Assembly: GCF_030332225.1 (NCBI RefSeq)
Contig: NZ_JAOWIF010000043.1
Span: forward strand, 186,001-250,000
DNA from: Citrobacter sp. Cu233
GTDB taxonomy: Bacteria > Pseudomonadota > Gammaproteobacteria > Enterobacterales > Enterobacteriaceae
Direction: 5' to 3'
DNA: 64,000 nucleotides
The notes beneath the pieces were generated by a model. It was given only the letters and a program-made list of their open reading frames with translations. It ran no database searches and was not told the DNA's origin. The position numbers and the translations under genes are program-made. Shown here in pieces: positions 33,411-44,894 of the stretch; the first letter of the stretch is position 1; every line of letters starts with the position of its first letter.

Positions 33411-33719
33411 GTGAAATATTTACTCATTTTCTTACTGGTGTTGGCGATTTTTGTTATTTCGGTGACATTGGGTGCGCAAAACGATCAACAGGTTACGTTT
33501 AATTACCTGCTAGCTCAGGGTGAGTATCGTATCTCCACGCTGCTTGCTGTATTGTTTGCTGCAGGTTTTGCGATTGGTTGGTTAATTTGCGGCCTCTTCT
33601 GGCTGAAGGTTCGTGTGTCTCTTGCGCGTGCCGAACGTAAAATTAAACGCCTGGAAAACCAGCTTGCGCCTGCGACCGACGTTGCGGTAACTGCCGACTC
33701 GTCGGTTGTGAAGGAATAA
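33411..33719 (+). CDS. lapA: Lipopolysaccharide assembly protein A
   Basis: 102-residue inner-membrane protein (YciS) with two helices (about 2-20 and 43-65) and a basic cytosolic coiled coil (RAERKIKRLENQL). Works with LapB in LPS synthesis control through FtsH/LpxC. Six bases separate it from lapB, the usual operon. Confidence 0.93.
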   Translation: MKYLLIFLLVLAIFVISVTLGAQNDQQVTFNYLLAQGEYRISTLLAVLFAAGFAIGWLICGLFWLKVRVSLARAERKIKRLENQLAPATDVAVTADSSVVKE

Positions 33720-33725
33720 TTATTT

Positions 33726-34895
33726 ATGTTGGAGTTGTTGTTTCTGCTTTTACCTGTAGCCGCTGCCTATGGGTGGTATATGGGTCGCAGAAGTGCGCAA
33801 CAAACAAAGCAGGATGAAGCTAACCGTCTTTCGCGCGATTATGTCGCCGGGGTTAACTTCCTCCTGAGCAACCAACAAGATAAAGCGGTGGATCTGTTCC
33901 TCGATATGTTGAAAGAGGATACCGGCACCGTTGAGGCTCATCTCACCCTCGGAAACCTGTTCCGCTCGCGCGGTGAAGTCGACCGCGCTATCCGTATCCA
34001 CCAAACCCTCATGGAAAGTGCTTCGCTGACTTACGAGCAACGTTTGTTGGCTGTACAGCAGTTGGGACGTGACTACATGGCTGCCGGGTTGTACGACCGT
34101 GCGGAAGACATGTTCAATCAGCTGACTGATGAAACGGATTTCCGTGTAGGGGCATTGCAACAACTGTTGCAAATCTATCAGGCAACCAGCGAATGGCAAA
34201 AAGCCATTGATGTTGCAGAACGTCTGGTGAAACTCGGCAAAGATAATCAGCGTCTTGAGATCGCGCATTTTTACTGTGAACTGGCCTTGCAGCAAATGGG
34301 CAGCGACGATATGGATCGCGCCATGGCATTGCTGAAAAAAGGCGCCGCCGCAGACAAAAACAGTGCTCGTGTCTCGATTATGATGGGGCGCGTTTACATG
34401 CTGAAGGGCGATTACGCGAAGGCCGTTGAATGCCTGCAACGCGTGATCTCACAGGATAAAGAGCTGGTCAGTGAAACGCTGGAAATGCTCCAGAGCTGCT
34501 ATCAACAGCTGGGTAAAAACGATGAGTGGGCGGAGTTTTTACGCCGTGCGGTCGAAGAAAACACCGGTGCTGCCGCTGAGTTGATGCTGGCTGATATTCT
34601 TGAGGCGCGTGAGGGCACTGATACTGCGCAGGTTTATATTACCCGTCAGTTGCAACGTCACCCGACGATGCGCGTGTTCCATAAACTGATGGATTACCAC
34701 CTTAATGAAGCGGAAGAAGGGCGTGCAAAAGAGAGTCTGATGGTTCTGCGCGATATGGTTGGTGAGCAAGTGCGTAGCAAGCCGCGCTATCGTTGCCAGA
34801 AGTGCGGGTTTACTGCTTATTCGCTGTACTGGCACTGCCCATCGTGCCGCTCCTGGTCAACCATTAAGCCCATTCGTGGACTGGACGGGCTCTAA
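33726..34895 (+). CDS. lapB: Lipopolysaccharide assembly protein B
   Basis: YciM; N-terminal membrane anchor (1-20), about nine TPR repeats (roughly 35-330), and a C-terminal rubredoxin-type zinc domain with CQKCGFTAYSLYWHCPSC. In E. coli it directs FtsH to degrade LpxC and is antagonised by YejM/PbgA, thus setting LPS amount. 389 residues as in E. coli. Confidence 0.95.
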   Translation: MLELLFLLLPVAAAYGWYMGRRSAQQTKQDEANRLSRDYVAGVNFLLSNQQDKAVDLFLDMLKEDTGTVEAHLTLGNLFRSRGEVDRAIRIHQTLMESASLTYEQRLLAVQQLGRDYMAAGLYDRAEDMFNQLTDETDFRVGALQQLLQIYQATSEWQKAIDVAERLVKLGKDNQRLEIAHFYCELALQQMGSDDMDRAMALLKKGAAADKNSARVSIMMGRVYMLKGDYAKAVECLQRVISQDKELVSETLEMLQSCYQQLGKNDEWAEFLRRAVEENTGAAAELMLADILEAREGTDTAQVYITRQLQRHPTMRVFHKLMDYHLNEAEEGRAKESLMVLRDMVGEQVRSKPRYRCQKCGFTAYSLYWHCPSCRSWSTIKPIRGLDGL

Positions 34896-35085
34896 TTTTT
34901 AAAAAAAACTCATTTTAGTTACAACATACTTATTTGTTTTTCTTCATCCAGCGCTCAGGCTCCTGCACCACATCTGCTTCGCAGAAATGTAAACGCGCCT
35001 GTTAATTTTCTATTACCACAGGTAGAATGCACGCCGTTTACCCATTTTGCGCCGTTCGTGCGCCCATCATCAAGAAGGTCTGGTC

Positions 35086-35823
35086 ATGACGTTTACTGCT
35101 TCATCTTCTTCCCGTGCTGCTACTGATTCTCCCGTCGTTGTCGCGTTGGATTACTCAAATCTTGATAAGGCGTTAGCTTTTGTCGACAGAATTGATCCCC
35201 GTGATTGCCGTTTGAAAGTGGGCAAAGAGATGTTCACACTTTTTGGACCTCAGTTGGTTCGGGATCTGCAACAGCGTGGCTTCGACGTCTTTCTGGATTT
35301 GAAATTTCATGATATTCCCAACACCACAGCACATGCCGTCGCGGCAGCAGCCGACCTTGGCGTCTGGATGGTAAACGTGCATGCTTCCGGTGGGGCACGA
35401 ATGATGACCGCCGCCCGCGAAGCATTACTGCCTTTTGGTAAAGATGCGCCACTGTTAATTGCAGTGACGGTCCTGACCAGTATGGAAGCCAGCGACCTTG
35501 CCGATCTTGGTGTGACGTTGTCACCTGCGGAGCATGCTGAAAAGTTGGCTTGTTTGACGCAAAATTGTGGGTTGGACGGGGTAGTATGCTCGGCGCATGA
35601 AGCGGTGAGGTTCAAGCAGGTGTTCGGTCAGGCATTTAAGCTGGTGACGCCAGGCATTCGCCCTGAAGGTAGTGAAGCGGGTGACCAGCGCCGTATTATG
35701 ACGCCACAGCAGGCGCTGGCCGCTGGTGTGGATTACATGGTGATTGGTCGTCCAGTCACGCAGTCGGTAGATCCGGCGCAAACGCTGAAGATGATCAACG
35801 CCTCTCTGAATCGAGGTGCATAA
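35086..35823 (+). CDS. pyrF: Orotidine 5'-phosphate decarboxylase
   Basis: Last step of UMP synthesis. 245-residue TIM barrel with catalytic Asp-Lys-Asp motif [12 protein letters not shown] (about 69-80) and the phosphate loop VIGRPVT. Start [16 protein letters not shown] at 35086 follows homologues. yciH begins at the base after the pyrF stop. A TAGAAT -10-like element lies near 35022. Confidence 0.97.
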   Translation: MTFTASSSSRAATDSPVVVALDYSNLDKALAFVDRIDPRDCRLKVGKEMFTLFGPQLVRDLQQRGFDVFLDLKFHDIPNTTAHAVAAAADLGVWMVNVHASGGARMMTAAREALLPFGKDAPLLIAVTVLTSMEASDLADLGVTLSPAEHAEKLACLTQNCGLDGVVCSAHEAVRFKQVFGQAFKLVTPGIRPEGSEAGDQRRIMTPQQALAAGVDYMVIGRPVTQSVDPAQTLKMINASLNRGA

Positions 35824-36150
35824 ATGAGCGACTCAAACTCTCGACTGGTTTATTCAACTGAGTCCGGGCGAATTGATGAACCCAGAGTGGTAGCAGAGCG
35901 TCCGAAGGGCGATGGCATTGTTCGCATCCAGCGTCAGACCAGCGGTCGTAAAGGTAAGGGCGTTTGCCTGATTACCGGTATTGATCAAGATGACGCAGCG
36001 CTGGTTAAATTAGCCGCAGAGCTGAAGAAAAAATGTGGTTGTGGCGGTGCAGTGAAGGACGGCGTAATTGAAATTCAGGGTGATAAACGCGACCTGATAA
36101 AATCGTTGCTGGAAGCTAAAGGAATGAAAGTTAAGCTGGCAGGCGGCTAA
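35824..36150 (+). CDS. yciH: SUI1/eIF1-like translation factor YciH
   Basis: 108-residue homologue of eukaryotic eIF1 with the SUI1 domain (about 30-105; KGVCLITGID, KKKCGCGGAVKDG, IQGDKRDLI). E. coli YciH affects translation start fidelity and inhibits stress translation. Co-transcribed with pyrF. Confidence 0.95.
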   Translation: MSDSNSRLVYSTESGRIDEPRVVAERPKGDGIVRIQRQTSGRKGKGVCLITGIDQDDAALVKLAAELKKKCGCGGAVKDGVIEIQGDKRDLIKSLLEAKGMKVKLAGG

Positions 36151-36155
36151 TAAAA

Positions 36156-36183
36156 AAAGCCACGGATATTCTCCGTGGCTTTT
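36156..36183 (+). terminator. pyrF-yciH terminator
   Basis: AAAGCCACGG/CCGTGGCTTTT stem with a 7-base loop, T-run following. Confidence 0.9.
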
Positions 36184-36242
36184 CTAATAATACAAACCTG
36201 AAAAAGTAAACGTATTATTATATCGAGCCGTTCAACCGTAAA

Positions 36243-36461
36243 TTATTTACCCACCTGGTGGCCGATAATACCACCCACTGCAGCACCACCCAGCGTACCC
36301 AGCGTGCTGCCGTCAGTCAGGACTGCACCGCCTATCGCACCTGCACCTGCACCGATTGCAGTGTTACGGTCACGTTTGGACCAGTTAGAGCAGGCACTCA
36401 AAGACATTGCTAGTGTAATCGCCAGAATGGCAGCGGTCATTTTTTTGCTCGTTACTAACAT
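36243..36461 (-). CDS. osmB: Osmotically inducible lipoprotein OsmB
   Basis: 72-residue outer-membrane lipoprotein: signal peptide ending in lipobox LSAC (Cys about 23), then a glycine-zipper domain (GAGAGAIGGAVLTDGSTLG). Induced by osmotic and envelope stress through RpoS and Rcs in E. coli. The upstream 266 bases before yciT hold its promoter region; individual sites are not resolved. Confidence 0.95.
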   Translation of the reverse strand: MLVTSKKMTAAILAITLAMSLSACSNWSKRDRNTAIGAGAGAIGGAVLTDGSTLGTLGGAAVGGIIGHQVGK

Positions 36462-36727
36462 AATACTTTCTCCTGAATTATTGAATCACGGAATCCAGTT
36501 CACTTTAATGATAGCGCCAAAATAGGACGGCTAAAGATATTTCCGCGAAACCGTTTAGCGCAGGGCATTACAATCAAATCCTGAGGTGACTGTTCGCTCC
36601 TGTTATATCGCTAACATTAATTCTACGACTTTACCCTGTTAACGACAGGTAAAAAGTCTTAATTGGACTGTCGGATAAGTCTCAGAGAGAAGATGATCTG
36701 CCCGCAGACAAATCATCTGATGAAGTA

Positions 36728-37480
36728 TTATGCGTGGGCATCGATGATATTGACGGTTAAACCCGAGTGTTCAAGTTGCATTTGCACACTGGCGCTGAGT
36801 CTGGAGTCTGTGACTACGCGACTGAATCTGTCCAACGGGCCCAGCGTGTAGGGATGAATGGCCTCAAATTTAGAACTATCGGTGAGTACAATCACCTCAG
36901 CGCCTTTTTCCAGAACCGCATTAACCACATCAGAGCGCATCATATCACGCCCGGTGAAGCCGGTATCGGCCTGCCAGCCATCAATACCAATAAAGGCTTT
37001 ACTGAAATGTACCTGCTGAATAAACTGGCGAGTCAATGGTCCGACCATGCTTTCGCTTTTTTTCTGATAGATCCCACCGAGGAGAATGACTTCACACGGC
37101 GTTTCTTTGAGCAGGTGCGCGATGTAGCTACTGACCGTGATGATGGTGACATCTTTTTGTTCCGCCAGCGTTCTGGCCAGCAGTGCATTGCTGCTGCCAT
37201 TTTCAATAAAGACGGATTCTCCTGGATTGACCAGCGACGCCGCAAATTCGGCCAGTTCACGTTTAAGGGTGAAATTGGTCATCATACGCGTTTCGACATC
37301 ATCACTGTTCAGTGAAACCGCAAAACCGTGCGCACGGCGCAAGTAACTCTGTTTTTCCAGTGTGTTCAGATCCTGTCGAATCGTCACTTCGGATACACCG
37401 GTGATTTTAGCCAGATCGGCCACGCTCATCTGACCTTTATCAGTCACCATCTGCAAAATAGATTGTTGTCGGGAATTCAT
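36728..37480 (-). CDS. yciT: DeoR-family transcriptional regulator YciT
   Basis: 250 residues: N-terminal DeoR helix-turn-helix (about 1-57, [26 protein letters not shown]) and a C-terminal sugar-phosphate sensing domain ([25 protein letters not shown]). In E. coli linked to osmotic-stress regulation. Sits convergent with nothing; reads toward osmB. Confidence 0.92.
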   Translation of the reverse strand: MNSRQQSILQMVTDKGQMSVADLAKITGVSEVTIRQDLNTLEKQSYLRRAHGFAVSLNSDDVETRMMTNFTLKRELAEFAASLVNPGESVFIENGSSNALLARTLAEQKDVTIITVSSYIAHLLKETPCEVILLGGIYQKKSESMVGPLTRQFIQQVHFSKAFIGIDGWQADTGFTGRDMMRSDVVNAVLEKGAEVIVLTDSSKFEAIHPYTLGPLDRFSRVVTDSRLSASVQMQLEHSGLTVNIIDAHA

Positions 37481-37576
37481 AGTATTAATTTTTATAGCGA
37501 TATCGTATCGGAAATTAAACGGTAGCTGTGTTATCTGAAATCTGATGGCTACAGCGACATAACGTGAGTAAGGTCA

Positions 37577-37759
37577 TCAGATCTCCCACGGGGCCTTCGG
37601 TTTTTTTGACACAGACGCGGCATCCTCTTTGACCGTATCTAACAGTTCAGCCTTGAGAATTTCGAGGTTATGGATAGCTGAGTGGTAATCGCCTGCAACG
37701 AGAATATCCAGCACGGTATCAATGCGCTCGGCCAGACGTTGTGCGTCGATATCAGACAT
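37577..37759 (-). CDS. yciZ: YciZ family protein
   Basis: 60-residue soluble protein with conserved [24 protein letters not shown] and C-terminal KAPWEI, as in E. coli YciZ between yciT and pdeR. The start at 37759 ([14 protein letters not shown]) was preferred over the ATG 9 bases upstream by comparison with homologues. Function unknown. Confidence 0.88.
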   Translation of the reverse strand: MSDIDAQRLAERIDTVLDILVAGDYHSAIHNLEILKAELLDTVKEDAASVSKKPKAPWEI

Positions 37760-37953
37760 GGTCATCATCCTAATGTCAAAAAGGTTTGAATTTCATGATG
37801 CATAAATTCATGCCAAAAGAGAAGGGAAAAATAGTATTAACATGAATGATTGGAGAATATTATATATTCTGTGATTACATACAGATATGATCATCACGCA
37901 GCGTCCATTTTTGGCTATTTTTCACGTTTATCCCTTCCACTTTTCTTGTTGTG

Positions 37954-39945
37954 TTATCGCAATTTTTTATTCAGATGACGTTTATACCAACGTTCAAAAG
38001 CAGCGGCTGGCATTGGCTTGGCGAACAAAAAACCCTGACGTTCATTGACGCCATTTTTGGTCAAAAAGGCATCCTCTTTCGTACTTTCAACGCCTTCAGC
38101 TATCACCTGTAGGTTAAGCGCCTGCGCTACCGCTACAATGGCGCGCACCAGCGACTGTGAAATGGGTTGTTTATGAATATCCCTGACGAACGCCTGGTCC
38201 AGTTTAATGGCATCAAGTGGGAAGCGGGCCAGTTGAGACAACGATGAATAACCCGTCCCAAAATCATCTAAATGGATCTGTGCCCCAAGCTGGCTAAATT
38301 GCTGAATAACGGACAGTGCCAGTTGTTCGTTTTCAATCAAACTGCTCTCGGTCAATTCGACATCGATAGGGCAATATTCAAAATTGAGGTCGTGAAGCAC
38401 CTGTTTCAGGTCGGTAAACAGCGTCTGATCGGCAAGCTGGCGAGCAGAAACGTTCACTGCCACTCGCAGATTAATCCCTTTATCGCGCCACTTTGCGACC
38501 TGACGAACAACGTCGAGAATAACCCAGCGCCCCAGCGGCACAATCAAACCTGATTCTTCAGCGTAGGAGATAAACTCCAGCGGAGGAATGAGACCACGTT
38601 CAGGGGACTGCCAGCGCACCAGCGCCTCCAGACTACGTACTTCACCACGCCATGTTATTTTCGGCTGGTAATGAATCAACAGTTGATCGTTTTCCAGCGC
38701 CTTACGCAAGTTGGTATCCAGCCAAAGATACTCAAATACTCGCTGGTTCATTTCCGGAGAGAAAACGCAGAATTGCCCACGTCCGCCTTCCTTTGCGGTA
38801 TACATAGCGGTATCGGCATTGCGAATAACGCTCTCGCAGTCGTGTCCATGCTGTGGTGCAAGGGAAATTCCAATCGAACAACCGGTATAAACCTCAATCA
38901 GGCCAATTCGGAAGGGCTGGCGCAAACGGGTCAAAATACGTGACGCCGTGGCTTCCAGCGCCACTTGAGATGTTTGAGTTGCGAGGACAATAAACTCATC
39001 GCCACCAAAACGGGCCAGTAACTGGTTATCATCAAGACAGCTGAGAATCGCCAGCGATACGCTTTGCAACAGTTGATCGCCGAACATATGCCCGTAGGCA
39101 TCATTTACTTTTTTGAAATTATCCAGATCGAGGTACACAATACCAACCTGGGTATCTCCTGCATTCTCAATTGCTTCAGTAATCAGTTCATGAATCGCAT
39201 TCCGATTAGGTAATCCGGTAATGGAGTCGGTATTTGCCAGAACCCTCAGGCGTTCCTGAGCACGCCGTTCTTCGGTGATATCGGTACCTGAGCAGATCAG
39301 AAATATTTCGTTCTTACCGCTGCCGTTGTGCACAAATTTATTGCGAAACAGAAACAGTCGCTGACCTTTACAGGTCTTCACCCAACGTTCGACTTCATAT
39401 GAGTTGCCTTCGCGAAAGAAAACATCGATGTTGCGTCTGGAGGCTGCGGCTTCACGTCGACTCATAAACAGCGTGAAGACACTTTGACCAATCACTTCGC
39501 GTTCTTTGAGTCCGGTATATTCCTCACACAGGCGATTGAAACGCTGAATGTTGCCCATGCGATCAAGGATGACAATAACGGAGTTGGCTTCAGATACCAC
39601 CTGTTCGGCAAAAGAAAGGCCTTGTGCCAAATCACGGGCCACCGAAGGGGTATCATCCCAGGCGGATGCACTTCCGGCCCATTCGCGTTTATTGATTTTC
39701 CGCCCAACCAGGTGAACAGGGATATCGTCGTCTTCAATCGACAGTGTCATTAACAGGCTTGACGTGATGACCGTCATCTCCCGAATGCGGTCGGCTTGCT
39801 CAGATGATAATTCGATGTTCTGGTTCGTTTCTGCCGCTTCGTCAATAGAGAAATGCAGGATGTTGCAATCCTCTGACAAACGCCAGTAGGGGTTATGGCT
39901 GCCCACATAGCTATACAACGTAACCAGCTCCCGGACGTCTTTCAT
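37954..39945 (-). CDS. pdeR: Cyclic di-GMP phosphodiesterase PdeR (Gmr)
   Basis: 663 residues: N-terminal region, PAS domain (about 100-220), GGDEF domain with intact RFGGDEF (about 345) and EAL domain with EALVRW, DDFGTGYSSL and EGVES. In E. coli PdeR is a trigger phosphodiesterase that sequesters DgcM and MlrA and so controls csgD and curli. Start at 39945 (MKDVRELVTLYSYVG) chosen over 39999. Adjacent to rnb, as in E. coli. Confidence 0.92.
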   Translation of the reverse strand: MKDVRELVTLYSYVGSHNPYWRLSEDCNILHFSIDEAAETNQNIELSSEQADRIREMTVITSSLLMTLSIEDDDIPVHLVGRKINKREWAGSASAWDDTPSVARDLAQGLSFAEQVVSEANSVIVILDRMGNIQRFNRLCEEYTGLKEREVIGQSVFTLFMSRREAAASRRNIDVFFREGNSYEVERWVKTCKGQRLFLFRNKFVHNGSGKNEIFLICSGTDITEERRAQERLRVLANTDSITGLPNRNAIHELITEAIENAGDTQVGIVYLDLDNFKKVNDAYGHMFGDQLLQSVSLAILSCLDDNQLLARFGGDEFIVLATQTSQVALEATASRILTRLRQPFRIGLIEVYTGCSIGISLAPQHGHDCESVIRNADTAMYTAKEGGRGQFCVFSPEMNQRVFEYLWLDTNLRKALENDQLLIHYQPKITWRGEVRSLEALVRWQSPERGLIPPLEFISYAEESGLIVPLGRWVILDVVRQVAKWRDKGINLRVAVNVSARQLADQTLFTDLKQVLHDLNFEYCPIDVELTESSLIENEQLALSVIQQFSQLGAQIHLDDFGTGYSSLSQLARFPLDAIKLDQAFVRDIHKQPISQSLVRAIVAVAQALNLQVIAEGVESTKEDAFLTKNGVNERQGFLFAKPMPAAAFERWYKRHLNKKLR

Positions 39946-40157
39946 GATGTGTACTATCCCGTTTAAAGCGCATAGAGCCTCAAAAGTAAGGGTAGCCATG
40001 ATTCAAAGGGTAATGATGGCTGAACGTATTGTTTTTTTTATATATTTATGTGTAATCCAGATTCAGGAAAAAGCAAAGCTGGCGAACTGAAAATAGTCAA
40101 AAATAAATCTGACTGGATGAAAGAAGTGTAGTGCGTGGCAGGCAATTGGGCGGGAAA

Positions 40158-40193
40158 AAAGAAAACGACCTTTCACAAAAGAGAAAGGTCGTT
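40158..40193 (-). terminator. rnb terminator
   Basis: AACGACCTTTC/GAAAGGTCGTT 11-bp stem; on the minus strand followed by TTCTTTTTTCC. Confidence 0.9.
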
Positions 40194-40206
40194 GAACTAA
40201 TGCGTA

Positions 40207-42141
40207 TTATACGGCAGGGCGTGCGATGACGCTGCGGGTTTCCATCCGCACTTCGGCGATGGTGACATCAATGACATCGGTAACTTTGTAAACCACTTCA
40301 CCTTTGATTTGTACCGTCCCACTTTCCTGGCTACACACCAGTTCATCACGAACTGCGTGCAGGAAGGGGGCTGGAATAAAGGCTACCGCGCCGTTATCAA
40401 TTAAACGTACACGCATGCCACCACGGCTGACATCAATAATCTCGGCTGCAAACCGGGTGTCGGTACCGGCTTTGTCATTCAGAAAACGTGCATACAGCCA
40501 GTCACCCACATCACGTTCAGCCATGCGGTTCAGGCGGCGACGTTCAGCCATCTGCAAAGTCGTATCATCCTGCGGGCGGGAAATTGTCTCACCTTTGATG
40601 ACGGCCTTAAGCAGGCGATGGTTAATCATGTCGCCATACTTACGGATAGGAGAGGTCCAGGTGGCATAAGCTTCCAGGCCCAGACCAAAATGCGGACCTG
40701 GCTCGGTGCTGATCTCAGCGTAAGACTGGAATCGACGAATGCGGCTGTCGAGGAAACCGGATGGTTGTGCATCCAGTTCACGACGCAGTTTACAGAAGCC
40801 TTCCAGTGTCAGGACCTCTTCAGCATCAACGTGCATACCATGGGTTTTCAGTAGGGCAGCCAGCGCTTCTGCGTTAGCCGGATCGAATCCCATATGCACG
40901 TTATAAATACCAAAGCCCAGTTTGTCGCGCAGGACGCGTGCCGCGCAAATGTTTGCTGCAATCATGGACTCTTCCACAATGCGGTTCGCGATGCGGCGTG
41001 GTTCCGCCACGATATCCAGTACTTCACCTTTTTCACCGAGAACGAAACGGTAATCCGGGCGGTCTTTGAATACCAGAGCATGATTATGGCGCCATTCGCC
41101 ACGACTTAGACAGATACGATGCAGCAGGCGGATCTGCTCTGCAATTGCGTCATTCTCCGGCTGCCAGTCACCTGAGCCTTCAAGCCAGTCAGAAACGTTG
41201 TCATAGACCAGCTTCGCTTTAGATTCGATTGTTGCCGCGAAGAAGGTGATATTGTCTTCGATCGTGCCGTCAGCAGTGATGCTCATGCGGCAGGCCAGAA
41301 CCGGGCGAATTTCGTTAGCGCGCAGAGAACACAGATCGTCAGAAAGCTCACGCGGCAACATTGGGATGTTGAACCCCGGCAGGTAGTTGGTAAATGCACG
41401 AATTTTTGCAATGTTATCCAGCTTACTGCCTTCAGCAATCCAGGTGGTAGGATCGGCAATCGCGACGGTTAACTGCAATTTACCATCCGTTTGTTCTTCA
41501 GCGTAAAGCGCGTCATCCATGTCCTGCGTACTGGCGCTGTCGATGGTGACGAAGTTCAGTGCGGTTAAGTCCTCACGCACCAGGCCCTCATCCAGCATCT
41601 CAGTGGCGACGCCATCTGGTGCTTCTTTTTCCAGATTATGGCGAGCCAGTGTGACCCACCACGGAACGAAGTGATCGTCAGCGAAGGTAATAAATTGGGT
41701 TAACTCGGCGTAGAAGGTGCGGTCGCCTTTTAGCGGGTGGCGGCGCATTTCTGCTACAGCCCAGTCACCTTCTTTAAATTCATGTTCAACGCCACGAGCG
41801 GCGCGGCAGGGAATGGCATCTTTCAGGAGCGGATGATCCGGCACAATGGACAGGCGGTCATTCTTACCCTGAACTTTGCCCACGAAGCGCGTCAGGAACG
41901 GCTCGATCAGTTCTTCCGGTTCGGCAGATTCGCGATCTTTTTCCGTATGGATAACCGCCACAATGCGGTCGCCATGCATCACTTTTTTCATCTGCGGCGG
42001 TGGAATGAAATAGCTTTTTTGTGCATCGACTTCCAGGAAGCCAAAGCCTTTTTCCGTGGCTTTTACCACCCCTTCAGCACGTGGCGTCTGGGAATGCAGT
42101 TGCTGTTTAAGCTGCGCTAGCAGCGGGTTGTCCTGAAGCAT
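40207..42141 (-). CDS. rnb: Exoribonuclease II
   Basis: Processive 3'-5' RNase of single-stranded RNA. 644 residues: two cold-shock domains (about 1-170), RNB catalytic domain with [16 protein letters not shown] (Asp cluster about 201-210), and C-terminal S1 domain. Length identical to E. coli RNase II. Confidence 0.97.
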   Translation of the reverse strand: MLQDNPLLAQLKQQLHSQTPRAEGVVKATEKGFGFLEVDAQKSYFIPPPQMKKVMHGDRIVAVIHTEKDRESAEPEELIEPFLTRFVGKVQGKNDRLSIVPDHPLLKDAIPCRAARGVEHEFKEGDWAVAEMRRHPLKGDRTFYAELTQFITFADDHFVPWWVTLARHNLEKEAPDGVATEMLDEGLVREDLTALNFVTIDSASTQDMDDALYAEEQTDGKLQLTVAIADPTTWIAEGSKLDNIAKIRAFTNYLPGFNIPMLPRELSDDLCSLRANEIRPVLACRMSITADGTIEDNITFFAATIESKAKLVYDNVSDWLEGSGDWQPENDAIAEQIRLLHRICLSRGEWRHNHALVFKDRPDYRFVLGEKGEVLDIVAEPRRIANRIVEESMIAANICAARVLRDKLGFGIYNVHMGFDPANAEALAALLKTHGMHVDAEEVLTLEGFCKLRRELDAQPSGFLDSRIRRFQSYAEISTEPGPHFGLGLEAYATWTSPIRKYGDMINHRLLKAVIKGETISRPQDDTTLQMAERRRLNRMAERDVGDWLYARFLNDKAGTDTRFAAEIIDVSRGGMRVRLIDNGAVAFIPAPFLHAVRDELVCSQESGTVQIKGEVVYKVTDVIDVTIAEVRMETRSVIARPAV

Positions 42142-42230
42142 AATTGTCTATTTTCGTGGCTGAAAGAGCGGCTGACAGTTTTACGCGAATCTGCCAGTCG
42201 CAGCAAGCGCTCTTTCAGCAAGTGGATCGG

Positions 42231-43379
42231 TTAATAAGTCTCGCCCAACGCGATCTTCAAACGATTTAACCATCCGCACAATCCGCTCCAGGCCAGTACG
42301 TTGATTGCCTGTTCTGAAGATATCCCCTGATCGAGCAACGGGGTAAGCAGTGCGGCGCTAAAGCGATCGGGCGCCCGGGTTAACCATTGTACCGCCTGCA
42401 GGGTGACGCGCTCAACCGGATGTCGTTGCTCCCAGCGCTGTATTTGGCGCTCATCCTGGCGAAGTACGGTAATAATCTCAGTGAGCTCAGTGGTGGCTGA
42501 GAGGGCGTACTCATTGAAGCAGGACACGCTACCGTTAATCCGCGATGTGAGCAGCGTGGCCAGAGAAAATGTCCGTGATTGCACATCGCTATGTAATGTG
42601 CTGGTAAAAAGCGCTTCAAATAGCGCCAGTTCTTCAGGTGAGTGTTGCAGTAATGGCCTCAGCGTTTGCAATACAGTGGGAGTATGGCTGACATGTATTT
42701 CTGCGCTGGCAAGATGTTTTTCAATCGGCATGTCGGCGATGTGCCACTTTGCTTCTTCTGCACTAAAGGGGGATGCCTCGGCAAATTGCTGAATATCGAG
42801 GCCAGGAATGCGGCGTACAGGATGGCCAAACCAGGCCTGAAACATCGCAACGACGCGGGCCTGAAAGCCGACAAAGCCAATGATTTGATTCATCAGAACA
42901 CTATCGCTGGTCGTGAGGCCAACCGCCTCCAGATGCTGGCGATCGCGTGAGCCTATGACGGCCGGAGAGCTGGCGAGCTGGCGAGCATATTGGGTGATTT
43001 GCGCCAGTCGGTGGTTGCTTTCCCTGGATGAATTAGGGCCAGGGAGGGGGGTCAGACGTGCAGCATAATGATTACATAAACGCTGCACGCCACAAACCTG
43101 AGCGACGGTTAAGGCGGTACTCATACGCTCATAGGCGCTGAACGTGTGCATGGAGTCCAGAGCAACATGCACAGGGAAAAGAAGGTGAGCAAGTTTACGG
43201 GCAGGTTCTAACCAGGACTGAAAGGGTAAAAGCGCAACGGCAGGTATCGTCAGATCCAGCAAAAATCGGTCCTCGACGTGTGCGGCTTCTGGCACCAACG
43301 GTAGAACATCTTGCGGATATGTACTGGACTGTGTCTCATGATACCAGTGGCTTTTGCCTTCAATTCGGCGTTGTTCCAT
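42231..43379 (-). CDS. yciW: YciW, peroxidase-like protein
   Basis: 382-residue protein of the YciW family (distantly AhpD/CMD peroxidase-like; I see no clear CxxC). In E. coli it is CysB-regulated and linked to cysteine/sulfur metabolism. Start at 43379 ([16 protein letters not shown]) has AAGGA upstream; the ATG at 43424 is an alternative. About 215 bases precede it before fabI. Confidence 0.85.
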   Translation of the reverse strand: MEQRRIEGKSHWYHETQSSTYPQDVLPLVPEAAHVEDRFLLDLTIPAVALLPFQSWLEPARKLAHLLFPVHVALDSMHTFSAYERMSTALTVAQVCGVQRLCNHYAARLTPLPGPNSSRESNHRLAQITQYARQLASSPAVIGSRDRQHLEAVGLTTSDSVLMNQIIGFVGFQARVVAMFQAWFGHPVRRIPGLDIQQFAEASPFSAEEAKWHIADMPIEKHLASAEIHVSHTPTVLQTLRPLLQHSPEELALFEALFTSTLHSDVQSRTFSLATLLTSRINGSVSCFNEYALSATTELTEIITVLRQDERQIQRWEQRHPVERVTLQAVQWLTRAPDRFSAALLTPLLDQGISSEQAINVLAWSGLCGWLNRLKIALGETY

Positions 43380-43555
43380 GGGCGTTCCTTGGTCTAAAAA
43401 GTGGCGACCCGGATACGTCGTCATACCTGTACGCCGGATCGTTTGCGCTGCGATATCCTGACGTAAGCGAATGAGGTGATGAAAGATTGTTAAGTGATAA
43501 TAAATATCAGAAAAGCATATATCGCGACGGGCGAGGGAAAAGGGAGAGGAAAATA

Positions 43556-43578
43556 ATGGGCGACGGAGCGTCGCCCAT
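43556..43578 (-). terminator. fabI terminator
   Basis: ATGGGCGACG-GAG-CGTCGCCCAT perfect stem, followed on the minus strand by TATTTTCC. Confidence 0.85.
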
Positions 43579-43595
43579 AGAGGAAGTCTGAAGGA

Positions 43596-44384
43596 TTATT
43601 TCAGTTCCAGTTCGTTCATTGCGGCGATGCTGAAGCCGCCGTCAACGTGAACGACTTCACCGGAGATACCGGCGGACAGGTCTGAGCACAGGAATGCCGC
43701 AGAGTTGCCCACATCTTCAATGGTAACGGTACGACGAATCGGCGTAACCGCTTCGCAATGTGCCAGCATTTTACGGAAATCTTTGATACCGGAAGCCGCC
43801 AGAGTACGGATTGGACCGGCGGAGATTGCGTTCACACGTACGCCTTCAGGACCCATCGCGTTAGCCATATAACGAACGTTGGCTTCCAGAGAGGCTTTCG
43901 CCAGACCCATTACGTTGTAGTTCGGGATTGCGCGCTCTGCACCCAGGTAGGACAGCGTCAACAGAGCAGAACCCGGGTTCAGCATGGAACGGCATGCTTT
44001 TGCCATTGCAACAAAGCTGTACGCGCTGATGTCATGAGCAATTTTAAAGCCTTCGCGGGTGACCGCATTCACGTAGTCGCCATCCAGCTGGTCAGCAGGA
44101 GCGAAACCGATGGAGTGTACGAAACCGTCGAATTTCGGCCAGACTTTGCCCAGTTCAGCGAACATGGTGTCGATGCTGGCGTCTTCAGCCACATCACACT
44201 GCAGTACGATGTTGGAACCCAGTTGAGCGGCAAATTCTTCCACGCGGCCTTTCAGTTTGTCGTTCTGGTAGGTGAACGCCAGTTCAGCGCCTTCGCGGTG
44301 CATCGCCTGAGCGATACCATAGGCGATGGACAGTTTACTGGCAAGACCGGTCACCAGAATGCGCTTACCGGAAAGAAAACCCAT
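43596..44384 (-). CDS. fabI: Enoyl-ACP reductase (NADH) FabI
   Basis: Reduces trans-2-enoyl-ACP in each cycle of fatty acid elongation; target of triclosan. 262 residues; NADH-binding [23 protein letters not shown] with Tyr156 and Lys163. Gly93 (HSIGFAP) is the normal susceptible residue. Start MGFLSGKR at 44384; the 7-codon extension is not used. Confidence 0.97.
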   Translation of the reverse strand: MGFLSGKRILVTGLASKLSIAYGIAQAMHREGAELAFTYQNDKLKGRVEEFAAQLGSNIVLQCDVAEDASIDTMFAELGKVWPKFDGFVHSIGFAPADQLDGDYVNAVTREGFKIAHDISAYSFVAMAKACRSMLNPGSALLTLSYLGAERAIPNYNVMGLAKASLEANVRYMANAMGPEGVRVNAISAGPIRTLAASGIKDFRKMLAHCEAVTPIRRTVTIEDVGNSAAFLCSDLSAGISGEVVHVDGGFSIAAMNELELK

Positions 44385-44894
44385 AGCTTTAATCCTTATA
44401 GTCATTACTTATTTTTTTAGCAATCAATGAGTTATGATTGCAATTTCAAGGTCACTCGAAATTGGTGTGAAATTATATCCCACTCTTTGCCCCTTGTGTC
44501 ACGATCTTTCTCTGCTATTCACCCGTCGGGAGCAGCAGTAAACGGCGTTTCAGTGGGCAGGGAAGGGTTGTCAGCACCTGGTGGCCTGTCATTATTCATT
44601 GCACGTGAGGAGTATATCACTCCCCCCTGGTTCTGCCTCATCCAACCAGAGAAGAGCAGGGGTATAAGGTGAAAATACAAGGCGTCAGAGGGTTAAAATG
44701 GTATGATCTGACCTCTAGTCGATGTTTTAACACATATCAATGTAAGAACATTCTTAAAACAAAAAATATGACCATATTCATTTAGTTATGATATATTGTT
44801 TTTATCGATCAATATCGATTCATTGATCGATATTATTGATTGATTATGATTAGAAGTGCATTATCAGTATGTTATGATCAATTGGAGTGGTCTT
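44385..44894. promoter_or_regulatory. fabI-EAL gene intergenic region with AT-rich palindromes
   Basis: 510 bases between divergent genes. The fabI side has average composition. The segment 44700-44890 is strongly A+T-rich, with an inverted repeat ATCGATCAAT (44804-44813) / ATTGATCGAT (44822-44831) around a third ATCGAT. Likely the control region of the EAL-like gene. No coding signal seen. Confidence 0.5.

Noticed and set aside
33750..34439. 229-codon open frame on the minus strand
   Set aside because: Antisense to lapB, no initiation signals.
43758..44420. 220-codon open frame on the plus strand
   Set aside because: Antisense to fabI; starts and ends without ribosome site or conservation.
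44427..44672. 81-codon frame in the fabI-EAL gap
   Set aside because: No ribosome site and no recognisable sequence; region better explained as control DNA.
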